From NCBI GenBank assembly GCA_025594325.1, contig JANHCV010000011.1, positions 1,364,001 to 1,428,000 on the forward strand: a stretch of 64,000 nucleotides of DNA, read 5' to 3'. The translations under genes were made by a program, and so were the position numbers. Shown one piece after another: positions 1 through 11,925 of this stretch (position 1 is the first letter of the stretch; the number at the start of each line of letters is the position of its first letter). The notes below the pieces were generated by a model, which saw only the letters and a program-made list of their open reading frames with translations, had not been told where the DNA came from and ran no database searches. The DNA comes from Blastocladiella emersonii ATCC 22665 (taxonomy: Eukaryota; Blastocladiomycota; Blastocladiomycetes; Blastocladiales; Blastocladiaceae).

Positions 1-687
1 CAATCTCCGTCATCCACCTCGGCCATCCGCGCTGCAGTGCGCGGTTGACGGCGGAAGGACGAGGCCGCATCCAGCGGTTTCTCAAACGCGGTTATTGATC
101 GAGCCCGTTGCTTGCTTGCTTCGGCTCGGACACCACCACCGCGCCGCCACCCTCACCCCGATGTCGTGCGCGATCGCGGTGTGATGTGGATTGCTCATGC
201 AACCTTGCACAAACACCACTGCGAACATCCTCTGAAACAATGAAGAACCTTCAGTAACTTCGTGCACGCGTTGTTTCGCCACGGCGACGTCATGCACGCC
301 TCGCCGTTCAGTGCAGCCGTCTGGTCCACGAGTGAGCCCCACGAGTGGGCCTGGCTCAGCTCCCTTTCAACGCGTCGAGGGGCCGTGCTTAACAGCGCGG
401 GGCACGCCTGTTGAACGACAGTTGGTTGGGGAACGTGTGCGAGAGACTCGAGGGACGCGACCAGAAAACATGTGACAGGTCTGAGACGCGTTGCGCCACA
501 CGCTGAGGCGAGTCTGCTCCGCCTGGACGCCGACTCCCCCCTCCCTCGGCTGCTCGCTCTCTCAGGTCCCAAGCCAAATACGATACTGAGTGAAGAATGA
601 AATTCTATCTACAAGCGGTGTAGGCGAGACGATGCCATGCCACGTCCTTCGTCATCAAAATCCATCGATCGTATCACCACCACCAAA
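1..687. other. Intergenic stretch, no gene seen
   Basis: Short open frames exist on both strands, but none has a recognisable domain, a believable start context or a coherent splice structure. The stretch is probably the 3' flank of the Cdc4-like gene plus the flank of a gene lying outside the window. One near-match to the GACGCGTC palindrome (GACGCGTT) lies close to position 485. Confidence 0.5.
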
Positions 688-3600
688 CTAGCGACCACGC
701 CTGGCGCGACCGCGCGACGTGCGCTGCGTCTGGCTCCCCTCGCCGGCGCCACCGCTACTACTTCCGGCGGCGGCGGGGAACGCCGAGGACGACGACGACG
801 CGGACGCGGACGACTGGGTGCCAAGCGACTGCGTGTCGAACGAGGGCTGCGGCGGCGGCCGCTGCGTGAGCTCCACGTCCTCCTCCTCGTCGTCGTCGTC
901 GTCGACGAAGATGACCTCGTTCTGCTCGTTCCCGTCCTCCTGCATCAGGTCATCCTCGTCGTCGTCGTCGAGCGGACGCTGCGTCAGGAGGATCGAGTTC
1001 TGGTTCGACGACTCGACGTACTCGGGCGGGCCCGACTCGCCGGCGCCCGCGGGGACCGCGGGGTTGCGCGTCGCGGCCGACGACATGAACCCGCCGACGA
1101 GCGAGACGAGGTTGGCGCGTTCGCTGCTGCTGCCAACACTGCTGCCGGTTCCAAATGGCGAGGCCGAGGTGCGCGTGCGCGACTGGTGGTAGTGGTGCTG
1201 CTGCGAGCGGAACGTCTGCGGGATCGAGGGCGGGAGCGACGGCGGGACAGGGCGCGACGCCGAGGCCGACGATGACGACGAAGACGAGCTGGGCAGGACC
1301 GAGGCCGTACCGCGGCGGCGCGCGCTGGACGCGGGCGGCGGGACGGGCGAGGACCCAGCCTCGGACATGGTCGCGTCGCCTCCGGCCGCGGCCGCCGTGT
1401 TGATAATCTCGACGGCGGTGGGCGGAACACGGGCGGAGTCGCCCGAGACGCCGGCGTGGGGCTTGGAGGCGGGGTCAAAGTCGAGGACAATGAACTCGGT
1501 GCGCTGGTTGCGGTTGACGGCGGCGACGCACCACCGCTCGTTGATCTGGAGCCGCCACACGTTGGACACGTGGGTGGCGAGGTCGCGCACGACGCGGCCG
1601 GTGCGCGGGTTCCACAGCTTGATGGCGCCCTCGGACCCGGACACGATCTTGTGCCCGTCGAACTGGAAGCACGTGATGGCGTTGGTGTGCGACGCGAGCG
1701 AGTGCACGAGCGAGTTGTCACGCGTGTCCCACACGCGCAGCGTCGAGTCGGCCGCCGCCGACACGAGCCAGTCGGGCGTGAGCTCGAGCAGGCCGACGAG
1801 CGACGTGTGGCCCTCGAGCGTCGCGAGGCACGTCCCGTTCTCCACGTCCCAGCACTTGACCTGCGAGTCCATGGACCCGGACCAGCACCGGTCCTTGCCG
1901 TCGAACACGATCGAGTACACCTTGTTCCCGTGGCCCGTCAGCTCGTGCTTGCACTTGCCCTCGACCACGTCCCACACGCGCACCGTGTTGTCGTACGACC
2001 CCGAGCACACTATGTGCCCGTGGCCCGCGAGCGCGCGCACCGAGTTGGAGTGGCCCGACAGCACGTGGCGGAAGTACGGGTTCTCGGACGGCGTCGCGGG
2101 ACCCGATCCCGCCGACGGGCCGGGCTCGTCGCCGTTCCCGCCATGGTTGCCGCCGTGGTGCCCATGGCCGTGGTGATGTCCATGGTGACCGTGGTGCGCG
2201 TGACCGTGGTGGTGATGGTGGTGATGGCTCGGTGCGCCGCCCGGCGTCGACGACGACCCGGACTGGGCCGCCGCACGAGCGCGGGCGCGCGCCGCCGCGC
2301 GAGCGCGACTTGACGCCGACGCCGACGACGGTGCCGCAGTGCCCTGCTGCCACCCGGGGCCCGCGAGGCCGGGGAGGTCCGAGTTGGACGCCTGCGGTGT
2401 AGATCCGTTGAACGTCGCGTCGCCGCGGCGCAGCCCGGTGCCGCCGAACCGGCGGAGCCCGCCGAGCCCATTACCGCTACCGCTACTCCCATCCTCGTCG
2501 CCGTCGTCAAACTCGTCGTCGACGTCAATGACGGGCGTCGGTGGGGGCCACGGGGCGTCTCCGGGCTCGGGGAGGCGCCAGACGCGGAGCGTGGTGTCGC
2601 GGGACCCGGTAACGATGAGGGGTTCGGTCAGCTTGGGCGTGGGCACGTTGCCGAGCCACGTCGACGAGGCGGCGTACCCGCCGCCGCCGCGGTTGGCGGG
2701 GGCCTTGTGGGCCGTGTTGGGCGGTGCGGCGCCGGGGGCGGCGACGGGGACGAGGATCTGGAGGCAGCGGACGGTCGACGAGTGGCCGTGGAAGACGTGG
2801 GTGGTGCGGCCGGTGCGCAGGTCCCAGACGCGCACGGTGCGGTCCGTGGACCCGGACACGAGCGTGTTGCCGACGTAGTGGAGCGCCCACACGCCGCCCT
2901 CGTGGCCGTCGAGCTTCATGCGCAGCTGGCCCGTCTTGATGTCGTAGACGCAGATGGTCTGGTCGTCGGACCCGCTGACCACCTTGTCGTCGTCGAACTG
3001 GAGGCACGTCACGACCGAGGTGCCGTGCCCGGCAAACGACAGCTCCGTGGGCTCGGCCTTCATCCACGACCGCTGCAGCTCGATGCCGCGCCGCAGCATC
3101 GCCTTGTACGGGTGCGGCGCCGCCGAGGGCAGCACGTCGCGCTTGTCGATAAACGCGATCCCCTCGCGGATCTGGCGCAGCGTGTCGGGGTTGAGGAACG
3201 GCTCGAGGTCGGGCGCGACGGCGCGCGGGATCCCCATGGTCGCCATCCCCATGCCGGGACTGCCGGCGCCAAACTCGCTGCGCGCCTGCTGGATGCGCGC
3301 CGCGTCGTACATGGACCGGACGCGGAGCGTGCCCGAGGGCCGGCCGTCGGCGTCCCAGTGGCCGAGCGCGTGGCCGACGTCGCGCCACAGGCGCATTTCG
3401 CCGTCAATGAGGGCGCGCCACCGCTTGGAGACGCGGGCGCCGTGGGCGAGCGAGACGAGGTCGACCTGCTCGAGGATCTTGTACGCAATCTCGGGCGGGA
3501 GCAGCGTCAGGAAATCGCGCTTGAGGGCCGGGGTCACGACGGCGTGGACAAACTGCAGCGACGAGATGGAGCACCGGCGCAGCATCTGGAACAGCACGTA

Positions 3601-5050
3601 GTTCTTGACGGGCTCGGGCAGCTGGTCGAGGCCGTCGATCCACTGCGGCACCTGCTGGAGCAGCGCGAGGTGGCCGGCGGGCCGCTGCTGCGCGGCAAAC
3701 GCCGACGAGTAGGCGTTGGGCCCGAGCAGCTCGTCGGTAGGCGTCATGGGCCCGCCGATCCCCGACGCGTAGCCCGCGCCCGATCCCGACCGGTCGGCGA
3801 GCGGGGAGGTGCTGCCCGCGCCCGCGCCGGCGCGGAGCATGGGGGCAAAGAGGAGCGCGGGCCCGGCGGGAGCGTCGGCGTGGTTGGGCGAGTGGATGGG
3901 CGAGGGCGGGACCTCGACCACGTTGGCGGGGTTGTAGGCGGTGGGGCCCGTGGACCCGGGCGGGATGAGCGAGGCGAGGCCGTGGGGCCCGCTGGGCGTC
4001 GGCGCCATGGCGATGGGCGAGCTGTGGTGGTGGTGATGATGATGGTGGTGGTGATGGTGTGAGCCGCTGCCGGCGAGGAGGGCCGACGTGACGCCGGCCG
4101 TGGTGACCTTGGGCGAGTGCACGTGCGGCGGCGCGGTAGCGGATCCCGAGGCGGTCGCGGGGACGGGCGGCGGGGTCTGCACGCCGGCGAGGTAGCTGAG
4201 GTGCAGGTTGGCCGTCTCGACCGACTTGACGCGCTTCTTCATGGGCTGCTGCTGCGTGGTGGACGAGACGACCATGGGCGAGCCGGCGAGAGCGGCCGAT
4301 CCGGCACGCGACGACGCCGGCGGGTGGTCCACGTCCATGGAGTCCGCGGCCGCAACCGATGATGTTGTTGGTGGTGGCGGCGACCTGCGGGTGGGCGAGG
4401 TGCTGACGAGCATGGGGTCGGCGGGGATCGTGGAGGCAGCGAAGCCGGGGAAGGGTGCGGCGATGCCGTCCTGGTCGACGAGCGAGGAGGCCGAGCCGAC
4501 AGAGCGCTTACGCTTGCGCAGGAGCTGCTGGTGGTGGTGGGCGTGGTGGGGCTCGAGGGCGGGCGCGGGGCCCGGGCCGGACACGAGCGAGACGGCGGCC
4601 GACTCGACCTCGAGGTCGGTGGCGGGGTCGACGGCGATGGCTTGGAAGGCCTGTGGGTTGTGGGGTGGAGCGGAAGTGGTGAGAAGTCGGTCACTCGCGC
4701 GGGCGGCGGCCGCCACGCGTTCCCATGCACGCTGCGCATCGGCGCGCAAACGCAAACGCGTCGACGCGTCGCGCCACCTTCCTCATCTCGTCGCGCGCGA
4801 CCGTGCTTGGGAACAGCGCAGCGGCGTCCACGACAAAACGCGCACGCACCTTGCCCGAGTCGACCTCGTGGAAGTGCACGCGCACGGCGCCCATGGGGAA
4901 CTCGAGCGAGCGCAGCGCCACGGGCGTCTCGGCGTCGGCGAGCGGCAGCAGGTGCGCCTGGAGCCCGCCGCCCGACACGGGCAGCGACAGCGTGTTGGCG
5001 CGCGACGTGCGCGTGCGCGGCGGCGACGCGGCCGAGGCGGAGGGGTGCAT
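688..5050 (-). CDS. cdc4: Cdc4/FBXW7-type F-box and WD40 protein
   Basis: Substrate-recognition subunit of an SCF ubiquitin ligase, expected in the nucleus. The large exon is 688-4650. It encodes the Cdc4-type dimerisation segment (LPEPVKNYVLFQMLRRCS, near residue 400), an F-box (LLPPEIAYKIL, near residue 450) and a WD40 propeller with repeated SGS.D.T.RVWD units over roughly residues 600-1120. A disordered Ser/His-rich insert of about 200 residues splits the propeller, and an acidic tail follows. The D-domain plus F-box plus WD40 order is that of Cdc4, Pop1 and FBXW7. The big frame lacks a natural ATG near its start, so I infer a first exon beginning with MHPSASA at 5050. The donor is either AAG|GTGCGT (exon 4850-5050) or AAG|GTGGCG (exon 4778-5050), and the acceptor is CAG at 4651-4653. 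Both donors keep phase 0, giving about 1390 residues. The N-terminus carries a run of 12 histidines and long low-complexity segments. Confidence 0.88.
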
Positions 5051-5983
5051 GGCGAGTGGGTGGTGGTGGTGGTTCGAGTCGTGTGTGTGTTGTGTGGTAT
5101 GGCAGCCGCTGCGAGAGGATGATGAGCGTGAGGGTGATGATGATACTGCTGCTGCTGCGTGACTGTTGTTGCAGGGGGGTCTGTGTGTGAGCAAGGGCGA
5201 TCGGGATGTTCTTGAGGAGGAGCGAGAGCGAGGGCAGGGCGCGGCAGGAGCAAGAGCGCGCAGCGACAGGCGGCCAGGCAGGCGCTCCGGCGTGGTGGGC
5301 AGGGCAGGTCGATGAAGAAAAGGGGGAGGGGAAGTGCGGGGACACAAGGGCACGCTGAGCGCGAGTGTGGGAACCGCCTCTCCCGCCGAGGCGCCTGCTC
5401 GCTCATCACCGCCCGATTCGCCTTGTTCTGCGTCTCGCCCCCATCATCTCGACGAGCCAGAGAGATGCGCGCACCTTGAAAGTGGCGAGTGGACCGCGCG
5501 AGAGTGTACGGTCTCAAACGAGTAGCGGGAGGGAGCGGGAATCGGCCCGCGCGAGGTCGGCGGCGCGAGGGGAGGTATCGGGGCGCGGATTCGCCTCTGG
5601 AAAGGTGCCGGCGAGCCAATGCAGCAAGTGACGGCGCGGCCACGGTGGCGAATCGACGACGAGGAGGGGGAGGAGACCTAGCGTGCGCCACGGGCGCGAA
5701 CGAGTGGCGCCCTTCGCCAGACGCGAGTTTTTAGCGAGGCGAACGCGCGTCAACGGGCGTGGCACGTCCGTCAGCTGACCCTGATCTCGCTGCGCCATCA
5801 CGCTTGCGATCAAGCGCGCGCGCTCCGCTGCACGAGCGAGAGAGGTCCCATTCTGACGATCGATTATATATAGCTAAGGTAGGGGGAGGGGGTGTGATAC
5901 AGGCGGAGGGACTAGATTACGAGGGGGTAGCGACTCTATGTACTAAGGTTGAGGAGATGACGATGGGAGCGAGCGAGCGAAGC
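5051..5983. other. 5' flank of the Cdc4-like gene, no coding seen
   Basis: The stretch is rich in CT/GA tracts on the minus strand, typical of a leader or promoter in this genome. Open frames crossing it are Arg/Pro/Ser-rich translations of GC-rich DNA. An AT-rich patch with TATATATA lies near 5863, about 800 bp upstream of the Cdc4-like start and 115 bp past the RGS gene stop, so it is more likely 3' flank than a TATA box. Confidence 0.45.
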
Positions 5984-7563
5984 TTACTTGTGCTTGCGCC
6001 CGAACCCGAGGAACTTGAGCAACTTACCGCCGCCGCTGCTCCCGGTACTCCCGGCGGCGTCGCGCTCGGCCGCGGCCTTGGCCTTCTTGGCGAGCTTCTT
6101 GGCCGCGCCCGGGTACAGCTCGGCCGCGAGGTAGTCGGGCACCTCGCCGTGGCAGCAGTACTCGACGAACTGCGCCGCCTTGCGCCGGGTGATCCCCTGC
6201 GGCGTGCCGTCGTCCTCCGAGTCGCTGACGCCCATGACCGAGTTGGACGTGACGAGCCCCATCTTGCGCATCCCCTTGGTCGCCGCCGCCGCCCCGTTCT
6301 TGGCCGGGCTGCCGTTGGCGCTGCCGCCCGGCGGGTACCGCTTGTTGAGCTGCGCCACGACGAACGCGACGGCCGCGTTCAGGTCGTCGACCGTGTACGC
6401 CGCGCCTGCCTGCACCGCGGCGAGCGACACGCCGCTGCCGGACGTGGACGAGGCGTGGCTGTGGCTCGACAGCGTCTGCGCGGCCTCGGCTGCGAGCGTG
6501 GCGCGCTTGGCGTGGTTGGCCAGCAGCGTGCGCCACGCAGGCGACTTCTTGTACGCGATCCACGACTCCTCGAGCATCGCCATGACGCCCTCGCGCACCG
6601 CCTCGAAGCACGCCACCGGGTCGCTCATCCCCCACGCCTCGAGCGCCGCCATGCGCTTGGGCTCCGGCAGGTTAAGTTCGAGCGGCGCACCGCCCGCTAG
6701 GTACGTGTCGAACACGACCGCCGGGTGCGTCTGGAAGATGATCACGTCGAGGATAAAGTACTACAGTCGCAGGCCGGAGGTGGCCCCAGTGAGTCGTGTG
6801 TCCTCGTCGCGTGAGATGGGAGAGCGGGGGTGGCACAGGGACGGCCACTCCATGGGCCGGCCAATCACATCGCCGCGCCGACCAACCCGCGATTTGTCCG
6901 CGGTCCGTGCCACGCCACCAAATCGAGTCTTCATCGTTCATCGCGGCCATCGTCGGCGCGACCACCGCACGATGGTCGCGGACACGTAAGAAAGAGCGAA
7001 CGTACCAGGTTCTCGGGGGCGAACGTGTCAATGTGGTGTCCGAGGAAGTAGCACAGCGGGATGCGCGAGACGAGCAGCTTCTGGAGGCCGACCGACTGGC
7101 ACTCGGCGAGCGACACGTCGGGGATCACCATCTCGCGCAGCGTGGCCTCGGCGTCGGCCATCATCTCGGGCGTGACGGCGAGGTTGGCGTGCGACGCGGC
7201 GCGCCGCAGCGCGTCCGCGTCCACGGCGTCGACGGGCGGCATCGTCGGCACGTCGCCCGACACGCTCGCGACGCCCGTAGGGTGGCGCGGACTCAGCCCG
7301 GCGTTGGCGTAGTACTCGACCACCAGCTCCGTCGCCGACAGCGTCGGCAGCCCGCGGTGCCGCGGCGTCAGCGGCGACACGGGCGCGATGTTGCCCCCGC
7401 CCAGCGGCGTCTTGGGCGTCTTGGGCGTCTTCGGCGTCTTGGCACCCGCCTTGAACGGCTGCGTCTGCGGCTTCAGCGAGAGCGCCTCGGGCCGCGCCTT
7501 GCGCGGCGTCCGCGTGGCGACGGGCGCCGGCGGCGTGGGCGACGATGGACGGTCCGAGGACAT
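5984..7563 (-). CDS. RGS-domain regulator of G-protein signalling
   Basis: Predicted GTPase-activating protein for a heterotrimeric G-alpha subunit. Exons are 7006-7563 and 5984-6760, joined across a 245-nt GTACGT...TAG intron in phase 0, giving 444 residues. The join rebuilds the RGS core. FAPENL from exon 1 continues as YFILDVIIFQTH in exon 2, and the later segment DPVACFEAVREGVMAMLEES with IAYKKSPAWRTLL matches the last helices of an RGS fold. The N-terminal 110 residues are disordered and carry a KTP triplet repeat (KTPKTPKTPKTP). The C-terminus is lysine-rich and ends GFGRKHK, which could bind membrane lipid. I chose the MSSDRPSS start because upstream sequence in frame is simple Thr/Ser repeat. 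I cannot assign it to a named fungal RGS class. Confidence 0.75.
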
Positions 7564-8127
7564 GATGATGGCGATGGCGGCGGTGGTGGTCGTTGGCGGC
7601 GTGGCTGCTGATGTGTAGGAACTCCTGCTGCTGCTGGCTGTAGTCGTGTGGTCCAGCAGTGGGGAGTGCGTGCGTATGTGTCCGTTCGAATGGGAGAGAG
7701 GGAAAGCCCGATGACGAGGAGGGGCCGGTGACGGCGGCGGCTTGGTCGTCCAAGGTGGCTTGGGTCGTCGGCTCATCGCTCGAAACTTCATCAGCGCCTC
7801 GCGGCCGCGTTTGCGGAACTCTTCACACAAGGGGGGCGCCGACGTCGCGGCGACCAATCAACTCATGGCCTAACCAACGCTCGGAACCGAGTCTTGGCCT
7901 CACTCACCTTCGCCGTTCCCGTCCGGTGCGCGGGCGTCGACGGCGAGGACAAGGGCGGCGGAAGGGCAGCACCTGCGACCGTTTGCCCCCCGCGTCCCTC
8001 GCGTTTGCTTCCCCGCACAACGGTGGCGCGACACCGTCTCCGATTGCGCGTTTGAGCGAGCCACGCCTGTCTGTACAAGGGCCCTGTGTATTCGTTTGCA
8101 CTACCTGGCAGGCGGGTGGTGGTCCGC
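7564..8127. other. Intergenic stretch, no gene seen
   Basis: Lies between two minus-strand genes, so it holds the RGS gene promoter and the 3' end of the dynactin-like gene. Dinucleotide- and trinucleotide-rich leader sequence (CAGCAG and GTGGTC runs) occupies 7580-7680. No domain-bearing frame is visible. Confidence 0.45.
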
Positions 8128-9007
8128 TCACTCGTCGGCGTTGCGCCGTCTCGTCTCGAGCTCGGTGACGTGCCGCTCGAGCATGCGCAGCTGCTCGTCG
8201 AGGTTCACGAAGACTTCGGACAGGTTGTCGACCTACACGCATCGCGAGCGTGGGCGTGAGTTGAGCGGGGCGAGACAGGGGCCGTGCGCGCGGGGGAAGC
8301 GTACGTAGGCGCCGTATGCAGACATGATCTGGTGCACGCGCGACTCGACCATGCGGACCGTCGCGTCGAGCTGCCGCGTGCGCTCGTCGACGCCCGCGTG
8401 CTGCTCCTGCGTGTACGCCATGTCTACCGCACGCATGTCAGTGACCTCGCCTGGCAACATCGCAATCCACGAGCGTACCCTCGAACGCGTCGACGTTGAG
8501 CGACTCGTTGAGCGCGTCGAGCTTGAGCAGGTTCGAGAAAGTCTCCTTGACGTCAGGCTCGGCCGACTCGACGATGGCGAGCTTGGCGGCGAGCGGCACC
8601 GCCTGCAGGTCGCGCTGCAGCAGCCACTGGTTCATCGTGTACGGGTCGGCCGCCGTGAACGGGTCCTTGGCCTTGCTGATGATGTGCGAGAGCACGTCGT
8701 CGACTACTCCCGAAATGCATCAGGCAACGGCTCTCACAGCGGGCAAGAGCGGGAGGAGCGTACTCCGTGACAACGCCTCCTCGAGCTCAGGCGACTGCGC
8801 CGACGCATTCGCGACGCGCAGCTGCACGCGCGACAGGTACGCCAGGATATTGGATTCGGCCAGCACGGGCGGCAGCACGCGCGACGCTGGTAGGGTGCCG
8901 GCGGCGGCCTCGCCGACCACAGCGCGCTCGATGGCGCCGATCCGCGTCGACAGCGCTTGGATCGATGACGCGTCCTGTGCATAGAGTCTCTTGGCAGATG
9001 ATGACAT
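8128..9007 (-). CDS. Dynactin subunit 3 (p24)-like coiled-coil protein
   Basis: Four exons, 8764-9007, 8479-8703, 8305-8423 and 8128-8232, separated by GTACGC...TAG introns of 55-72 nt. All phases agree and give 230 residues. The protein is largely helical. The N-terminus (IQALSTRIGAIERAVVGEA) resembles the opening coiled coil of DCTN3 (repeating hydrophobics, then E-R-.-V-.-G). The C-terminus (EQHAGVDERTRQLDATVRMV and NLSEVFVNLDEQLRMLERHV) matches the length and heptad layout of the DCTN3 tail. Dynactin p24 sits in the shoulder of the dynactin complex and helps anchor p150 and dynamitin. Identification rests on architecture and weak sequence pattern, so a different coiled-coil protein remains possible. 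A dynactin p25 gene 13 kb away is independent support that dynactin is present in this organism. Confidence 0.6.
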
Positions 9008-9273
9008 GGTTTTACTGTTCGTTGCTTCGTCTTCGCGAGGTCAAGGGAGGACCTGCAAGACGACGCGAGGAAGGGGCGACGCCACAGCGGCCGAGCCCCC
9101 GCCAACAACTCACGTGCGGCGGCCTGAGCGAGTGGCACTTTTTGGCCGCGCGCGCGATGGACCGCGTCGCCGTCCCTCGTTGCGACTGCTGCGCCTCAGA
9201 CCCCGCCGTCGTGACGCACACCATGGCCGCTGCGCCACCACGTAACTTACACCACACCACGAATTAAGAAACC

Positions 9274-10676
9274 ATGAGCACCGCGACCGTCGCGACGACC
9301 GTGGCGCTGCGTCGCCTGATCGAGTTCTACTTCAGCGACGCCGAGATGCGCACGCTGTACTCGCGCATGGCGGGGATCGACGGCGTGTCGCGCGGCGAGC
9401 TGCGCCTGGGCTGGGTCCCGCTCGCGCACCTCGCGACGTACTCGCGCGTGCGCAAGCTGTCGGCCAACATCAACGTGCTGGTGGGCGCGATCCAGGGCTC
9501 GGACCTGCTCGAGCTCAGTACCGACTACACGGCGGTGCGCCGCAAGGGCGGCGTCGTCCCGCTCGACGTCGTCGACGGCCTGCTCGACTTCTCGTCCATC
9601 TACGTGTGCGACCTCCCCGCCGATATCCCCGAGACGGCGCTCCATGCGTACTTTGCGCGGTTCGGGCATATCGAGAGCATCGCCATGTTCGCGTCCACCA
9701 AGGCCGCTGTCGTCCAGTTCGGCGACGAGGCCAGCGCCGCTGAGGCCGTCAAGGTCAAGCACCACTACAACGGCGAGCAGTTTACCGTGCAGTTCAAGAA
9801 GTGCGTGGTTCTCACTGGTTGCTTGCTTTGCGCCGATGCTAACGCCTGCACCCCATCGCGTTCAGGAAGGTCCCCGTCTCGCGCAAGCCGCCAGCGCTCG
9901 TCAAGGCTCTCGAGGCCAAGACGAGCAAGAAGCGCGCGCGCGGCAGCGACGATGCCGAGGGCGAGGCCAAGAAGCCGTCCGCAACACCGCTGACGGGCGC
10001 CGAGCTCAAGTCGGGTGACGCGTGCGTCACGCTCGGCTACACGCCAGGCTGCCTGCTAGAGGTCAAGAAGCTGCCGGCGGCCGCGAGCAAGTCGACTCTT
10101 CGTGTACGGTGCTCCGCTCCCGCCCCTCCTCGCGATCGCGGGCTCACACCTTTGCGCGTATAGAACTACTTTGCGGCATACGGCACCATCCAGTCCGTGA
10201 CCCTCGACACGACGTCGCGCACCGCGGTGCTCGAGTACGCGGAACCGCTGGCCGCACAGGTCCGCGCCGCGCTGTTCCCGGACGTGTTCACCGTGGAGCC
10301 CAAGGACGCGCGATTCCGTTCGCAGTTCCCCGAGTCGAGCGTGGACGTGGTGCAGGGCGAGTCGGAGCTCGCGTACCACACGGCGCGCGGCAAGCTCGCG
10401 GCGGCGCACGCGCCGCAGCGCAAGCTGATGCCGGGCAAGGGCAAGAAGCACGCCAAGCTGACGCGGCGCACCGGCCGCCCGCTGCGGCCCGCGGAACGCG
10501 TGCTCGAGGCCGCCGAGACCGAGGCCATGCACGCCAAGGTGCTCGCGGGCGACGAGGGGATGGATATGGATGAGGATGTGGAGAGCGCGGGCAAGAAGCG
10601 ACGCGTGCTCTCGGCCGAGGAGCAGTCGGCGTTTGACGGGCTCATGGCGGGGCTTACGGGCGTCGCCATGTCTTGA
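9274..10676 (+). CDS. LHP1: La ribonucleoprotein (La motif plus RRM)
   Basis: Binds the UUU-3'OH ends of RNA polymerase III transcripts and chaperones pre-tRNA and other small RNA in the nucleus. Exons are 9274-9800, 9866-10103 and 10164-10676, with donors GTGCGT and GTACGG and acceptors CAG and TAG, giving 425 residues. The La motif occupies about residues 8-90, beginning LRRLIEFYFSDAEMRTLYSR and including KLSANINVLVGAIQGSDLLE. An RRM follows (SSIYVCDLPADIPETALHAY). A second RRM-like fold in exon 3 (NYFAAYGTIQSVTLDTTSRT) and a basic tail complete a genuine-La layout. The K/R-rich end (GKGKKHAKLTRRTGRPLR) would serve RNA binding and nuclear import. The start is the first ATG after the leader, 266 bp from the divergent dynactin-like gene, so the two probably share a promoter. 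Confidence 0.85.
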
Positions 10677-10762
10677 TTGGGAGGTTCATTTCGGTAGATA
10701 CATTAGTCTCGACTGTTCATAGACACTTCAACTGTCTTCATCGTCTCGCGCCGAGGCGCTCC

Positions 10763-11741
10763 TTAGCGGCCGGGGTACGGCGGCTGCTGCGGGTACGCGG
10801 GGTACGCGGCGCCGGGCATCTGGCTGGGGTAGAAGCCCTGCTGCTGCTGTTGCGGCGGGTAGCCGCCCATCTTGGCGGCCTCGATGGGGTACGGCGCGGG
10901 CGGCGCGCCGTACGCGGGCATCTGCGGCGGCATCTGGGGCGGGTACCCGGGCGCGGGCATCTGCGGCGCGTACATCGGGTACCCGGGCTGCGCCTGCGGC
11001 TGCTGCTGGGGCGGGTAGCCGGGGTACGCCGCGACGGGCGGGGCGGGAGCGTAGCCCGGGTAGCCCGCGGGCGGCGCACCCGCCGGGTACCCGACCATGG
11101 CCACGGGGACGTAGCCCGGGACCATGCCGCCGGGCGGCGCGACGGGCGCGTAGCCCGGGTACTGCTGCTGCGGCTGCGCGGGTGGGACGTGGTGCGCCGG
11201 GGCCGCGGGCTGCTGGCCGGGCTGCTGGACGGCGGTCTACACGTCGCACGACGTGTCGGCGAGGCGTTCGCAGGACGCGATACAGAGGAAGGAGAACGTA
11301 CCCGCGGCGTGAACGACATGCACAGGTGGACCTTGCCCGCGGGCTTGTGCTTGTGCGGGGTGAAGATGTCGAACCACGCGTCGTGCAGACCCTTGGCAAA
11401 GGCCACATCGAGCGGGATCAGGCACGACCCGATATGGTCGTTCGATACGGTGTCTTCGTCCCATGCGTCGAGGCGGAGCTGCGTGCACCCGTCGATGACG
11501 TTGAACCGAAAGGTCTCGTTGAAGGCGGGCGCCTTGCTGCCGTTCTTGGCCGTCTTGGTCCGGAACCGCTGCGTGTCGAGGAGCAGCTCGACGAACGGGT
11601 CCATCTTGCCGAACACCTCGACGTCGCGCAGGTTCTGCGCGTTGGCTACACGTGCGGGCGATGTGAGCGGGGGGAACGACGGATCGCGGCGGACGCGCGG
11701 GATCGCGTACCGACGATGACCTCGAGAACTCCGTGTGGCAT
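10763..11741 (-). CDS. C2-domain protein with Pro/Tyr/Gln-rich tail
   Basis: Exons are 11711-11741, 11302-11645 and 10763-11236, giving 282 residues. The tiny first exon encodes MPHGVLEVIV and joins in phase to ANAQNLRDVEVFGKMDPFVE, recreating the first strands of a C2 domain of about 115 residues. The remaining 160 residues are repeats of GYP, GYPPQ and PQMPAPGYPP with many Gln, probably disordered. C2 domains bind phospholipid, often with calcium. An N-terminal C2 domain followed by a proline-rich tail recalls the fungal cytokinesis proteins Inn1 and Fic1 and also plain C2-plus-tail proteins of other eukaryotes, so function is open. The start lies 184 bp from the divergent FANCJ-like gene. 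Confidence 0.75.
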
Positions 11742-11925
11742 TTTTGGTAAAGACTTCGTCGTATCAATCTCTTCCTTCGGCGACGGGGAGAGAGAAGTAG
11801 TGCGCGGGCGGAGCGCGTTCACTCCTGAGCGCGAGGTGCGAGACAAGGTGCGAGACGCGTCGCAGAGCTCACGTGTGCGGCTTTTGCGCCGCCGCTCCAG
11901 CTTTTGCTCCCCCAAGTCGCAAACC
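11742..11925. promoter_or_regulatory. Shared divergent promoter with GACGCGTC site
   Basis: These 184 bp separate the start codons of the C2 gene (-) and the FANCJ-like helicase gene (+). The interval contains GAGACGCGTC with the palindrome GACGCGTC at 11854-11861, followed 10 bp later by CACGTG. ACGCGT is the known core of the MluI cell-cycle box recognised by fungal MBF, which drives G1/S expression of replication and repair genes. Placing it before a DNA-repair helicase fits that role, but binding is inferred only from the motif. Confidence 0.4.

Noticed and set aside
4022-4066. CAC/ATG trinucleotide tract, resembling a His tag or foreign insert
   Set aside because: It is an in-frame poly-His run in the disordered N-terminus of the Cdc4-like protein. 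Similar His tracts occur elsewhere in the same gene.
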